Shown piece after piece: positions 42,801-51,719 of a DNA stretch of 64,000 bases. The stretch lies in the NCBI GenBank assembly GCA_019217005.1, contig JAHBNG010000016.1:107002-171001 (forward strand). The letters run 5' to 3'. Under the pieces are notes generated by a model that was not told where the DNA came from, ran no database searches, and saw nothing but the letters and a program-made list of their open reading frames with translations. Position 1 is the stretch's first letter. The number at the start of each line of letters is the position of its first letter. The position numbers were made by a program, and so were the translations under genes. This DNA is from Chloroflexi bacterium TSY (GTDB lineage: Bacteria; Chloroflexota; Anaerolineae; Caldilineales; Caldilineaceae).

Positions 42801-43316
42801 TCGCAGGAGATTAAAAAGGCGCGACGCGACTTTATGCTCAATGGCAAGACATATCGCAAAGACACGCCGATTGGAACAGCGTATGTGACGATCAATAGCA
42901 ATGGACGCGGACCTCAAGATCCCTTTGAAGTGTTTCTAAATGTAGGCAAAGCCGGTAGTGAAGTCAGCGCTGTTAGCGAAGCGCTGGGGCGGTTAATGAG
43001 CCTTATTTTGCGCATGCCTTCCGCTGTAGACCGCCAGGAGAGGTTATCTTGGATCGCCGACGAGCTGGCCAGTATCGGCGGCGGACGACCACTCGGAATT
43101 GGCCCCAACCGTGTACGTAGCTTGCCAGACGGCGTAGCCCAAATACTCATGGAGCATTTGGGGAATCCGTGGGAGGTAGAGGTGCCACAAGCTCAGTCGT
43201 TTTCACTGGAGACGCAACACGCACGAGGTGATATTTGTCCTGACTGCGGCGAGGCAAGTTTGATCAATACTGAAGGCTGTCGCAAATGTCATGGATGTGG
43301 CTATTCGGAGTGTTGA
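39813..43316 (+). CDS. nrdJ: Adenosylcobalamin-dependent (class II) ribonucleotide reductase, containing an intein
   Basis: The 1167-residue precursor reduces to about 748 after removal of the intein (101-519). The extein begins FEHPGINQDLLAKRYAQGK. It has the first reductant Cys in FASSCFVFPVEDS, the finger-loop region EACNPCGEQMLPPYVSC (N-x-C-x-E type), and VTSIAPTGSISLLASCSSG. Near the C-terminus are two Cys-rich modules: MCPNCNAILF...MCVTCGYKPE and ICPDCGEASL...CRKCHGCGYSEC. The last is the usual zinc/redox tail. It makes deoxyribonucleotides using vitamin B12 and needs no oxygen. It starts ATG after CAGGAGAAATTGA. nrdR upstream is the likely repressor. Confidence 0.97.
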   Translation: MFEHPGINQDLLAKRYAQGKEKTWDEIAMRVAKHAGAKSGRTDEFYETIYHGKFFPSRMTYMGTDYPFASSCFVFPVEDSLTGIMQTLSDACQVQKYGGGCIGGESVVLTDHGPIPIKDLVEQRNPSISVLSYDPQTHKTEYRSVADWHITHLPGHRIYEITFGHQRAINGAKLRASNWHPFFVFNGEEVVEVRADELKPGMSVIGATEQGSEYDPYFWLLGYVTGDGSVDMSKQKTREYGRVRIVDSNESAIERASAVLYSPYRPSPDSRYQSDVWSVESTGYMAEKVVEEYDYLPHSHTKHIPQQTWETGPNGRFSFLVGYLDADGWFCREKRRFYAYTVSERLAREIVALAGSLGVRTSVRVRPSRKENERDGYEISFERSQTFTDKVCTISTKYDDLQTGAVNGSVPLSHIWRQRLEDAGIHIGKTAWREAVNINGRKANLVNWLQNGITTRETAGVILDACGELLLAQAVRSARIVREVRQTGVDETLYDLTIPETQTYIASDPSTGAFVVVHNTGYNFGRLRPKGALISTSGGDASGPVSFMGLFHNAMEVVHRAGKKHAAQMGILNCDHPDIFDFIQCKDREGAYWTFNISVAITDKFMEAVRRDEDWNLQFNGKIYKTIKAKELWDYIVQHAWHNGDPGVIFIDTVNRNNCYPEPIEACNPCGEQMLPPYVSCNLGSIDLSRFVINGEIDWDSLEATTRTATRFLDGSVEAAFWPVDQIREKTHRYRNMGIGVMGWADMLILSGIPYDSQEAVELGEKVMKFINDAADDESRRLGGGERKNTTVTSIAPTGSISLLASCSSGIEPLFGIVTMKNTYVGSYNSAHWIFESIAKARGFYSDDLMEKIATSGSIQHLDEVPDDVKRLFKTTMEIDWEWHVRHQAAFQAHTDNAVSKTINLPNDATIDDVEQAYMMAYETGCKSITVYRDGSRQVQVMDVKTQDRDMCPNCNAILFMNDGEKMCVTCGYKPEENQREISTTEQVTVSENGMSSQEIKKARRDFMLNGKTYRKDTPIGTAYVTINSNGRGPQDPFEVFLNVGKAGSEVSAVSEALGRLMSLILRMPSAVDRQERLSWIADELASIGGGRPLGIGPNRVRSLPDGVAQILMEHLGNPWEVEVPQAQSFSLETQHARGDICPDCGEASLINTEGCRKCHGCGYSEC
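40113..41369 (+). other. Intein with LAGLIDADG homing endonuclease in NrdJ
   Basis: The insertion splits the conserved GGG/TGYNFGRLRPKG segment of the reductase. It starts with Cys101 (CIGGESVVLTDHGPIPIKDL, splice block A) and ends FVVVHN with Thr520 as the +1 residue, so all standard splice residues are present. The endonuclease region has two DOD motifs, LLGYVTGDG (near 220) and LVGYLDADG (near 320). At 419 residues it is a full-length, bifunctional intein that appears intact. Confidence 0.95.
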
Positions 43317-43491
43317 GGAACTAGATGGGTGGCAGCAGATTCTCGAACGAGGTGAAGAATCTTTCAATGAGTTATTGAAACATCTTTCCTACACATGGCT
43401 CTGTATGAAAACCAGAGTTTGGTCTCTCTGGTAGGATTCCAGAAAACTCCGGTTTTCACCATAACGCAGTATAACAACCTATTTACGGATC

Positions 43492-43531
43492 AAAAAGGCC
43501 CTGATTTTATCGATCATCAGGGCCTTTTTAT
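43492..43531 (+). terminator. Intrinsic terminator after nrdJ
   Basis: AAAAAGGCCCTGAT pairs with ATCAGGGCCTTTTT; the stem is followed by T-rich sequence. Located about 175 bp past the nrdJ stop. Confidence 0.9.
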
Positions 43532-43558
43532 CAAAAGCAATTCGTCAGCGAATCAAAT

Positions 43559-43635
43559 GCTTACCCGAAAAGTTCTGTAATGCTCTATTCTTGTTCGACA
43601 AAATGGTCGGACTCACAACCACTTTTCGGATAGGC
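43559..43635. repeat. Palindromic repeat P2, copy 3
   Basis: GCTTACCCGAAAAGTTCTG and CCACTTTTCGGATAGGC arms, with GGTCGGACTCACAA in the centre as in the 35462 copy. Confidence 0.75.
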
Positions 43636-43851
43636 GCCTAAGGCTGCAAGTGCCTCAATTGTGAATGCAACGAGATGACTTCCAAGAACTTCATTAAAAA
43701 TTATCAATTAGACTTCACAATTCACAATTCGATAGGCCCTTAACGGATCAACATCGACAATTTTTTGTCGATATAAACAAGTTTGTTGAGTGCCGCTGCA
43801 GACCCAATTTGGGCCGACGGCCTGCACAATTGCAGGCCCAAACAAATAGAC

Positions 43852-44069
43852 CCAGTAGATCCAAATTTCAGGTTTTGAGAGAGAATTCTGGCTAAACAGT
43901 TGACATAAATACAAATTTGCCGGTCGATATCTAGTTTTTGCGTTAGATTTGGGCGATTTTCAGATATGAAATAGGTTGTTTTCTGTAACCGAAATCTGAA
44001 TAAATGACTCCAAAATCCCTGCAATCTCGACTGAAAATAGCCAAAAACGCCAAATTTGGATCTACTGAG
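43852..44069. repeat. Repeat R3, intact copy (reverse orientation)
   Basis: The reverse complement matches 12252-12633 almost base for base apart from the MITE insertion there. Both ends carry CAGTAGATCCAAATTT. This copy preserves the empty target site GCGTTAGATTTGGGCG. Confidence 0.85.
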
Positions 44070-44073
44070 ACCC

Positions 44074-44296
44074 TTAAACTGCCGGCATAACTCGAGCAAA
44101 TAACCGCGTAATACCAACCTTGAGCGCATAAGCTGTATATGAATGGAACAGGTAGAAAGCGAGCAGTGAAAGACCAGGTATCAAATATGACGAATCAAAT
44201 AGGGTGAATAAACTATCGATAAATCTGTCTAAAATTCCAATAAAAAATTGGTGCCAACAGAATAAATAAAGCGAGTCCCATACAAAATACAAGCAT
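44074..44296 (-). pseudogene. Possible small membrane protein, frame-disrupted
   Basis: An ATG at 44296 with GAGGTG 5 bases upstream starts MLVFCMGLALFILLAPIFYW, a membrane helix, but stops after 27 residues. The neighbouring phase continues with hydrophobic sequence (LIPGLSLLAFYLFHSY) ending in ARVMPAV. A single indel would join them into one small membrane protein of about 75 residues. No family recognised; it may be chance. Confidence 0.25.
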
Positions 44297-44336
44297 CAAA
44301 ACACCTCTAAAACTACATACAGGCTGAACAATATTG

Positions 44337-44414
44337 GCTTATCTAAGAAAATTGTGCAATCCCTTGTTGTTGCTAAAGACACAATCGAATGTTGCACAAT
44401 TTCGTCTGATGAGC
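44337..44414. repeat. Palindromic repeat P4, copy 1
   Basis: GCTTATCTAAGAAAATTGTG and TTGCACAATTTCGTCTGATGAGC are the arms. Related copies at 44738, 45759 and 57191. No gene is evident in 44415-44737, which is AT-rich. Confidence 0.65.
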
Positions 44415-44737
44415 GAAAAATATATTGGTTGGGGAAATACTTTTGTGTTATGTAGATTATGATACTTGAATAAGAGCGAAACTGCTTGACTTCAAGTCTG
44501 CGTGGAATATATCAAAAGTATCCGCATCAAACGTCATCATAGCATAGATGTGTCAGCGAATACATAGTCCAATAGAGTAGTTTCCGTCAAAATAAGCGAA
44601 CTATTTCCGTAGAATATGAAATGTACCTGTTTATCCAGCGTCGATACAGTCTACCGCTCCTGTACGAAAGACGATCTTAATTTAGTCTAAAGGTGTGGTT
44701 TGTTATACGATTGTCGTAGATAAACTCAATGTACAAC

Positions 44738-44815
44738 GCTCATCAGACGAAAGTGTGCAAAACACTCACCTTTCTGGCTCGATGTGATCAAATTGCACAC
44801 TTTTCATAGATGAGC
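44738..44815. repeat. Palindromic repeat P4, copy 2
   Basis: GCTCATCAGACGAAAGTGTG and TTGCACACTTTTCATAGATGAGC arms. Lies just upstream of the hydrolase gene. Confidence 0.7.
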
Positions 44816-44921
44816 CATGTATATACTCCGCAGCAGCACATTATAACATTCTCTCTCGACTAAAAAGTGTTACTTTATGGCGCTGCTCAGTATAATTATA
44901 GACAAAGCACTCATTACTCCA

Positions 44922-45755
44922 ATGCAGCATCAAGAATCATCTTTTAAGTATCAACAAGCGCACACCATCTATACTCAATGTTGGCTACCTAATGGTGAGA
45001 TCAAAGCTGTGCTCATTTTTGTACATGGCTTGGGAGAACATAGTGGACGTTATATGAATCTGATCAATCATTTTGTGCCGCTTGGCTACGCACTTTATGG
45101 ACTTGATCACGTCGGGCACGGTAAGTCGACCGGGTATCGGGCTCATCTGGAAAACTTCACAGACTATATTGCACCATTGAGAGATTATGTTGAGAGGGTG
45201 CACGACCGACATCCAGACATATCCCACTTTATGATCGCACATAGTATGGGAGGCTTAATCGGCGCAACCTATTTGATCGATTACCAAGCCGACTTCAACG
45301 GGGCAGTCCTTTCCGCTCCCGCCATTAAAATACCAGACTATGTTTCGACCACAACAATTATCTTTGGAAAAATGCTCGCTGCTGTGTTCCCCAAACTCGG
45401 CGTGGTCCAGTTAGATTCTGCCCATATCAGTCGCGATCCAGCCGTCATTGAAGCATATGACAATGATCCGCTCGTTTTTCGTGGCAAAACCACTGCCCAT
45501 TTTGGAGTAGAATGGCTCAAGGCTGTCCAACGCGTAACAGATGAAGCAAGTCAGATTACGCTACCGATTCTCGTACTTCAGGGGAGCGGGGATCAAATTA
45601 TCGATCCTTCTTGTGGCCCTGCGCTCTATGAGAGCGTCAGTTCTCCAGATAAAGAGCTGAAGATCTACAATGGTTTCTATCATGAAGTCTTTAACGAGCC
45701 GGAACACAAAGAGGTCATGAGAGATGTAGAGACATGGTTGGGGAATCAGATATAG
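44922..45755 (+). CDS. Alpha/beta hydrolase, monoacylglycerol lipase-like
   Basis: About 277 residues. The oxyanion segment LIFVHGLGEHSGRY is followed by LDHVGHGKSTGYRAHL, the nucleophile elbow AHSMGG (Ser), the acid region VLQGSGDQIIDPS and the catalytic His in YNGFYHEVFNEPE. This pattern is the lysophospholipase/monoacylglycerol lipase group (Hydrolase_4). The substrate is not predictable; no signal peptide is seen, so it is probably cytoplasmic. ATG 44922 (MQHQESSFKY) gives the usual N-terminus; the frame is open back to ATG 44877. It stands alone, bracketed by P4 palindromes. Confidence 0.88.
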   Translation: MQHQESSFKYQQAHTIYTQCWLPNGEIKAVLIFVHGLGEHSGRYMNLINHFVPLGYALYGLDHVGHGKSTGYRAHLENFTDYIAPLRDYVERVHDRHPDISHFMIAHSMGGLIGATYLIDYQADFNGAVLSAPAIKIPDYVSTTTIIFGKMLAAVFPKLGVVQLDSAHISRDPAVIEAYDNDPLVFRGKTTAHFGVEWLKAVQRVTDEASQITLPILVLQGSGDQIIDPSCGPALYESVSSPDKELKIYNGFYHEVFNEPEHKEVMRDVETWLGNQI

Positions 45756-45758
45756 TTC

Positions 45759-45906
45759 GCTTATCAGACGAAATTGTCCAAACATGATATCTCGCCATTG
45801 ATCAAAACATCAGTTTGCACAATTTATGACAGTGTGTCCCAAAATGTGTAGATGGAGACCGCATAGTCAGAGAACCGGCTCCATTTACACATTTTGTGGT
45901 ACAAAC
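45759..45906. repeat. Tandem palindromes: P4 copy 3 then P1 copy 3
   Basis: P4 (45759-45830) has arms GCTTATCAGACGAAATTGT and TTTGCACAATTTATGACA. P1 (45832-45906) follows at once with arms GTGTGTCCCAAAATGTGTAG and TACACATTTTGTGGTAC. In this P1 copy both arms carry matching changes (AAATGTG with CACATTT) relative to the other copies, preserving pairing. Confidence 0.75.
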
Positions 45907-45919
45907 TCCAATTTACCTA

Positions 45920-46056
45920 TAGTGAAATCTGATAGAGAACGATAGTTTTCGCTGACCCATCTTCCCGGAAGGGTCAGATATTGTAGGGTAGACGGGCCGA
46001 TCTGTGACCCCTTCCGGGAAGATTCAGAACTCGCGTTTTCAAACTGACTTCACTTT
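45920..46056. repeat. Palindrome of family P9
   Basis: CATCTTCCCGGAAGGGTCAG and GTGACCCCTTCCGGGAAGAT form the inner stem (45958-46024). Outer arms AGTGAAATC and GACTTCACT extend it. Related to 13391-13491. Confidence 0.6.
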
Positions 46057-46070
46057 AGATGAGCAAAGTT

Positions 46071-46225
46071 GGGGTGGTTCATTTTAGCTGGATAGATAGG
46101 TTTACACTTTTAGAAACAGAAAGAACGTTTATATTCTCTGATTTCGCCGGTTCTCAGAGAGAAAACGGTCTCATATAGATTTTTGTCTATATATCAAAAG
46201 TGTAAACCTAATTTTGAACCACCCC
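46071..46225 (+). mobile_element. MITE family M1, copy 3 (155 bp)
   Basis: Appears identical to the other M1 copies. Flanked by the 8-bp duplication GCAAAGTT (46063-46070 and 46226-46233). Intergenic, 485 bp before the metallopeptidase gene. Confidence 0.95.
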
Positions 46226-46257
46226 GCAAAGTTAACTACTTATTCAAATACTGCATG

Positions 46258-46450
46258 ATCTAGCACGCTCCAGGTGTGCGCTAGATCACAATATGTCTGT
46301 AGAGCAATGCACCGCAAGCACGATCGCGACAAGGTAAGATGAGTATCGGAACCATATTTTGGCACATATACTGAGCACTGCCATAACTGTTAAAATAAAT
46401 TTAACCATTTTCAGTCGGTTAGAACAGACGAATTTATTTTAAAGTTATGA
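46258..46450. repeat. Two hairpins before the metallopeptidase gene
   Basis: GATCTAGCACGC and GTGCGCTAGATC form a tight hairpin at about 46258-46288. CATAACTGTTAAAATAAATT and AATTTATTTTAAAGTTATG form an AT-rich inverted repeat at about 46391-46450. Nothing else is seen in 46451-46690 apart from the ribosome site before 46711. Confidence 0.5.
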
Positions 46451-46710
46451 GCGAGTGTGGTATAAAACTGTCCGCGTTTCATTATGGGACCACTGAGATT
46501 TGTTGGCACAGATGCCCGCTTTGCGAGCACATAGTTGGTATACAACACCATAGCCCTCCTCAGAGAAATAATCACTTAAGCACAACAATTAACCTTCTGA
46601 GAGCGCGTCCTTAATGTCAACGGAATGATTGTTTTTTAGAAAGAGATTTTCAAGTCCTCAAATAAATTTTTAATTTAAAAAGTCATATCTGTTTTTTACA
46701 GGAGATCATA

Positions 46711-49700
46711 ATGCAAACCAGATTCACCCCCGAAACTCGACGGTTTGTGCTCCCTCTTCTTGTGCTTGCTGGCACACTGATAGCGACCAGTCTCTTATTT
46801 GTTGCACTATTTACGGCAGCAGCCGCATCGACCCACTATGTTCCAACTGAGAGTCCTCGGCTTTCTCACATCGAACAGGATGTTACCCCAACGGAACGCA
46901 ACGAATCCATTCGCTTAAATCCCACTGGTGATTCATATATCTCATCCTTTCCCGCGGATGCAAATTTTGGAGACGCAGATCAACTTATCGTCAGCGTCAA
47001 TCAATTGACTCCACAAACCAATACTCGTGCACTACTCCACTTTGATCTATCCAAGATCCCTGTTGGGTCGGTGATCAACCGTGCTGAATTGCGGCTACAC
47101 CAGCTCAAAAGCGGAGGCGGTACATGGGCTATCAGTGTTGCCCAGGTCGTTAGCGAATGGGATCCATTGAAGGTTACATGGGGCACACAACCAAAGACTG
47201 ATTGTTGTCAAACTACGGAAATCCTGCCGCAAATTGATGGTGAAACAACAATTGCCTTTACAGTGCAAGAACTCGTTCAACGCTGGGTGACGGATCCAGG
47301 GAAATCCCCCAATTTGGGACTCGCGCTGATTGGAGAAGGGGGCCGCATCCAATCACGCACCTTCAGCAGTGCGGAGTCAAAGAATCCCCCCGAACTGATC
47401 ATCAATTTTGCACCTCCAACACAAGCTATCACCATTCCACAGAGCGCAACAGTGATAGACGTTGACGGCTTTTGTAACACAGATGTCGAATATCGAGATG
47501 CTCTTCAAGTGCAGTATGGGGACTTCAATGGTCAAATTGGGACAATCTATCTACAGCATTCAAATAAGTATCTATTTGTCTGTGTCCGCGGACCAAATGG
47601 CGTACGAGATGATCGTTTCTTCCGTCTCTATCTTGATATCGATCACGGGCAGGAGCAGTTTGCCGAGGAAGATGATATCGGTCTAGAACTTGGTCCATTG
47701 ACTCAGGCGAAACGAGATGTGATCGGGACTGGTCGAGGCAACTATTTACCGACAACATTCCCCTTCACTTGGTTGGGTTCGGCACGGGTGGATGTCTCAA
47801 ATGATGTCAATATAATGGACGAAGCTGAGTACCAAGTGCCACTGCCTGCTTTTGAGCGTTACTGTGGCGCCTCCTTTGGCATTGCAGTTTACCATCATTG
47901 GATGCAAGCCGTGGGCGACGACTATGGTTGGCCCACAAATATGTTCTATGATCAACCCGTTACGTGGGTCGATGCAACACTGGCAGGACGAGACTGTCCA
48001 CGACGCATTCAGGTCTACCAAGTTGACGAGAATGGCCCTTCGCCGGTTGAGGGGGCGACAGTCTATCGGATGATCGACGTGGCTGGCAACTCAAACATAG
48101 GTGAGCCATACAACACAGATGTCAACGGCTTTGTTCTAGATCAAGGACAGATTCAAGTAGGTGATAGGCTGTGGATTTTGGTTCCGGCACCATATACGCC
48201 AAGCTATCCCACAGAACCGGATCGGGCGAGGCGCTTTTACACACGCGAGTCGGGGTGGTTCATTTTAGCTGGATAGATAGGTTTACACTTTTAGAAACAG
48301 AAAGAACGTTTATATTCTCTGATTTCGCCGGTTCTCAGAGAGAAAACGGTCTCATATAGATTTTTGTCTATATATCAAAAGTGTAAACCTAATTTTGAAC
48401 CACCCCCGCGAGTCGACTGTTTTTGAAAGAGCGTTTGGCAATGACAATATTCTACAGATCCGCGTGGACACACAGAATTCGTTGCTGCTTCAGGATATCC
48501 AGGTATCGGCTCAGTGGGCACTCCAATTTGATGCTGCATACCAGGCTGAACTAGAACGGAACATCATCAAAGCCTCTGATTTTCTCTATGACTTTACGAA
48601 TGGTCAATTTGCACTTGGCAACGTCACTATCTACGAAAATTATGATGAGTGGGAACCATCTGACCTGTGGCTGCACAGCGATAACAACCAACGCCCATTG
48701 GCAGTAGTCGGTGGCATCGTGAACAGCACAACGGTTGACCTAAAACTGACCGAACCAATCTCCTACGGTCCAGGCCATATTTATATGGGGTCCAAATGGA
48801 ACCGCTATAACGAGCCACCCGGCGACCCGGATATCAACCGAGAACCACTGACCGGCACAATCCCGATTTCAGACGATTGGGCCGTTGCGTTTGCCCACGA
48901 ACTCAGCCATTACATGCTTTTTGAATGGGATGTTTATTATGGCCTGGTGGATGATCCTGAAAATCCAGGACAAAAGAAGGCTGTGCCCATTGATACGTGT
49001 ACCGGCAGCGCAATGGGCAATGTCTACTATTATGAGAACACCGAATTTATCCATGATCCGATCCATTGGAACGATAAGTGTATTGACACTCATGCTTATG
49101 CCCAGGTGGGTGAGCGCAATGAATGGGAGACGATTCAAGCTTGGTATGATTGGGCCATCTCGCCTACAGCCGAGATCAGTGGTCCAGTCATGCCAGCCAT
49201 TCAATTGACCAACGTCATCTTTGAAAAGTCACCAACCGCCAAGCCGCCACTACCCAATCAAGACTTTCAACTCAAATACAGAGACGGTGAAACGGCATCA
49301 GACCGCGCCCACGCCTATATCATCCGCGACAATCGCGTTCTGGAACAAGGTCAACCACCCGAAGGCGGTACTGAAATAACGCTGACCGGTGCACAAGAGG
49401 ATGACCGTTTCTGTGTCTTTGACATCAAGAATGTCGTCTCCCAGAGAGAAGCCGAAGATGGAGATCCTGACAGGGATACCAAGACGCGTCATCAATTTGG
49501 CTGTAAGATCCTTGATCAAGATCCGGGCGAAGAGTATGAACTGGAGATGGAGAAGGATGATCGGTGGGAACCGGTCATTTTCGTGACTCCCATCACGAGC
49601 AAGACGATCAATATCAGCGTGACGTTGCCAATCTCCGCACCGGCGCTAGATTTGAACGTACGCATCTATCCTGAACACAAACAGACGACAACAACGACGA

Positions 49701-50332
49701 GTCTCGTACGTGATGGCAACAACTACAGCCAAACCTTTGACTTACCCGAATTCACTCCATCAGCCTATGTCCAGCTGTGGGCTGAAGAGGGCACACCACC
49801 GACTGAAACCAATCCTCGGTATGAGGCGATGATCGGATATGGGACGAAAGGGGCAGTAGTGCCAGGGCCGGCTAGTATTGCTAATGGTGCACCGATTATT
49901 TCTCCAAATGGCGATTTTATCATTGTTTCAGATCGTGATATTTCCTTAGGTAATGGTGAATTTGTTGCGATTCAAGAGCCTTACGCTTTGCCAAAGTTGC
50001 CGGAGAATACGACAAACCTTGCCAGTGTCTCAGGTTACCGATTAATTGCATTGCCACAAACTCTCATAACGTCAGGCGCTGTAAGTTTGCGCTATCTACC
50101 GCCACCCGAAGTTCAAGTGCGGGCGACGGATATTGAAGAAGAAATACCAAAACTAGTCGTCTATTTTTGGAATGGAACTGCTTGGTCGCCGCTTGAGACG
50201 ACTAATTATCGAGAAGAGAATGGTTACTTTCTAGCATCAGCACCGCTTCAAGGCGTGGGAATCTATGCGTTGTTGCGCGAAGTGCGATCGCTTGATGAGC
50301 AAGAAACATATTTACCGTTGCTTAAACGGTAG
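46711..50332 (+). pseudogene. Secreted DNRLRE-domain metallopeptidase, split by MITE copy 4
   Basis: Removing 163 bp (element plus one duplication) joins the halves as ...FYTRESTVFERAFG... in one frame of 1152 residues. The N-terminus is a signal peptide (LVLAGTLIATSLLFVALFTA). A DNRLRE-type beta domain follows (PTGDSYISSFPADANFGDAD to ELIINFA), with a region of unknown fold after it. The second half contains the zinc-protease motif VAFAHELSHYMLF (HExxH) and beta-rich domains. The end, QETYLPLLKR, resembles a Chloroflexi-type C-terminal sorting signal. As it stands the product stops within the element at 48276; the second frame has only a TTG start with no ribosome site. The gene has AGGAGATCATA before its ATG. 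Confidence 0.85.
48252..48406 (+). mobile_element. MITE family M1, copy 4, inside the metallopeptidase gene
   Basis: Appears identical to the other three copies. Flanked by the 8-bp duplication CGCGAGTC (48244-48251 and 48407-48414). The 163-bp net gain shifts the frame and brings a TAG stop 25 bp into the element. Confidence 0.96.
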
Positions 50333-50420
50333 GGGAATTGAGCCGTAGTACAACAACAGATATCAGACCAGAGCGGATTGGTGATCTTGTCCACGAAAAC
50401 GTTTGAGTAGATAGTGTACG

Positions 50421-50496
50421 GATCTATGGAGACAAGTGTGTAAATGAAGCAGGGGTTCTGAAGAAGTGATCTCCATTTATAAACTTCAGGATATCC
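50421..50496. repeat. Diverged P1-like palindrome
   Basis: GGAGACAAGTGTGTAAATGA and CTCCATTTATAAACTT resemble the P1 arms in inverted order. Follows the metallopeptidase stop by about 90 bp. Confidence 0.4.
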
Positions 50497-50536
50497 TATG
50501 CATTGTAGACGAGAACCTAACACCCAACTACTATCC

Positions 50537-50658
50537 GATACTGTTGGCGAACCTATTTGATAGTCGTTTATGTCAACCTGTCTCAGCCTGGCTCCTCGCT
50601 TTCAAAATTTATCTTGAAAGTCGATTTCAGAGGTGCTGGGGAGTTCGCCAACAGTATC
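50537..50658. repeat. Inverted repeat with 16-bp perfect arms
   Basis: GATACTGTTGGCGAAC (50537-50552) is the exact reverse complement of GTTCGCCAACAGTATC (50643-50658). About 90 bp lie between. It sits between two converging (broken) genes. Confidence 0.7.
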
Positions 50659-50721
50659 CTATCCTTATCAAGAGTAGTCAATCCGCTAATGTATCAATCC
50701 GTCGTAGTCGTATGCGTTTCT

Positions 50722-51719
50722 TCAGATACAACTCGCTTCTGTATGATCCAGACCAGTATCTTTGGCGATTCCTACACGGTTGGCTTCTTGGAGAATTTCG
50801 CGGTTGAAGGATACATTTTGGAGGAAAGAGTGGCGCATCGCCAGATCTGAAATTTTTTCAGCTTTCTTTGTTAGAAGGCCATAGGCAAACTGTAGAGCGC
50901 TTCTGGCTTGTTGAGATTGATTCAATGTAGAAAATACTTTGTAACAGCGAAAATAATCCCGCTGGGGATAATCTTGCTCTTCACCGTTTGATTTGTTTAA
51001 AATATCAAGAGCCTGCCGCGCAGACTGAGCAGCTTGAATATGTTTTCCCATACCAAGATATGCTAAACTAAGCAAGGTTAGATCCGACGTAGTCAGTACA
51101 TCCAAATCCATTTTTCTAAATAGACAAAGCGCTTTCCGCGAGTAATCGATGGCTTCTGGATAAGATTGGATATCGAATTCAATTTGCGCCAAATCACTTA
51201 GATAAAGAGCTTCTAGATTCTTATCCTTTTGAGACCGAGCGATCTTTATGCCGTCCTGAAGCGTCATTTTTGCCCTTTGTACCTCACCCTGTTCGCGAAA
51301 TACTTGACCCAAATTGCATAGAACATATGCTTTTGCAATTTGGGCTTCCAAACTTTCGAATAAGTCCAGACAATATTGTAGACTCTCTATGGTTTTTGCC
51401 CATTCACCGATGAATAAATATAAAACTCCAAGTTCACTCCAGACTACTGCTTTCTGCCATTGATCATTGAAAGCTTCTTGAATTCGAAGTGCATCTTTCA
51501 ATAGCTTTTCCGCCTTATCATAATCTCCCTCCCTGATTCTTACCTGCGCAACCCGCATTAGACTAGCCCCCTCTCCAACGCGATAACCTATCGCTCGCTG
51601 AATCTCAAGTGCTTGAAGGTGACATTGCCTCGCCTTTTTTATAGTCATGCTGTCGGAATGCAATATAACCAAGAGCAGCAAGAGTTTCAGCTTCGTCTTT
51701 ACTATTCTTGAGTAAACGA
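50722..51719 (-). pseudogene. TPR region, detached 3' part of the cyclase/ATPase gene
   Basis: A chain of tetratricopeptide repeats (KAEKLLKDALRIQEAFNDQW, GVLYLFIGEWAKTIESLQY, GQVFREQGEVQRAKMTLQDG, LAYLGMGKHIQAAQSARQA). Reading upstream across the IS701-like element, with one 7-bp duplication removed, the sequence continues from LLERTLHLNRLL as KNSKDEAETLAALGYIAFRQ. A run of A (T on the plus strand, near 51640) needs one base fewer to join HDYKK to ARQCHLQALEIQ. The gene is therefore broken by an insertion and by one frameshift. On its own it has no plausible start. Confidence 0.8.

Noticed and set aside
48395..50332. Second half of the metallopeptidase as an independent gene
   Set aside because: Its only start is a TTG within the MITE end, without a ribosome site, and its first residues continue the upstream protein when the element is removed.
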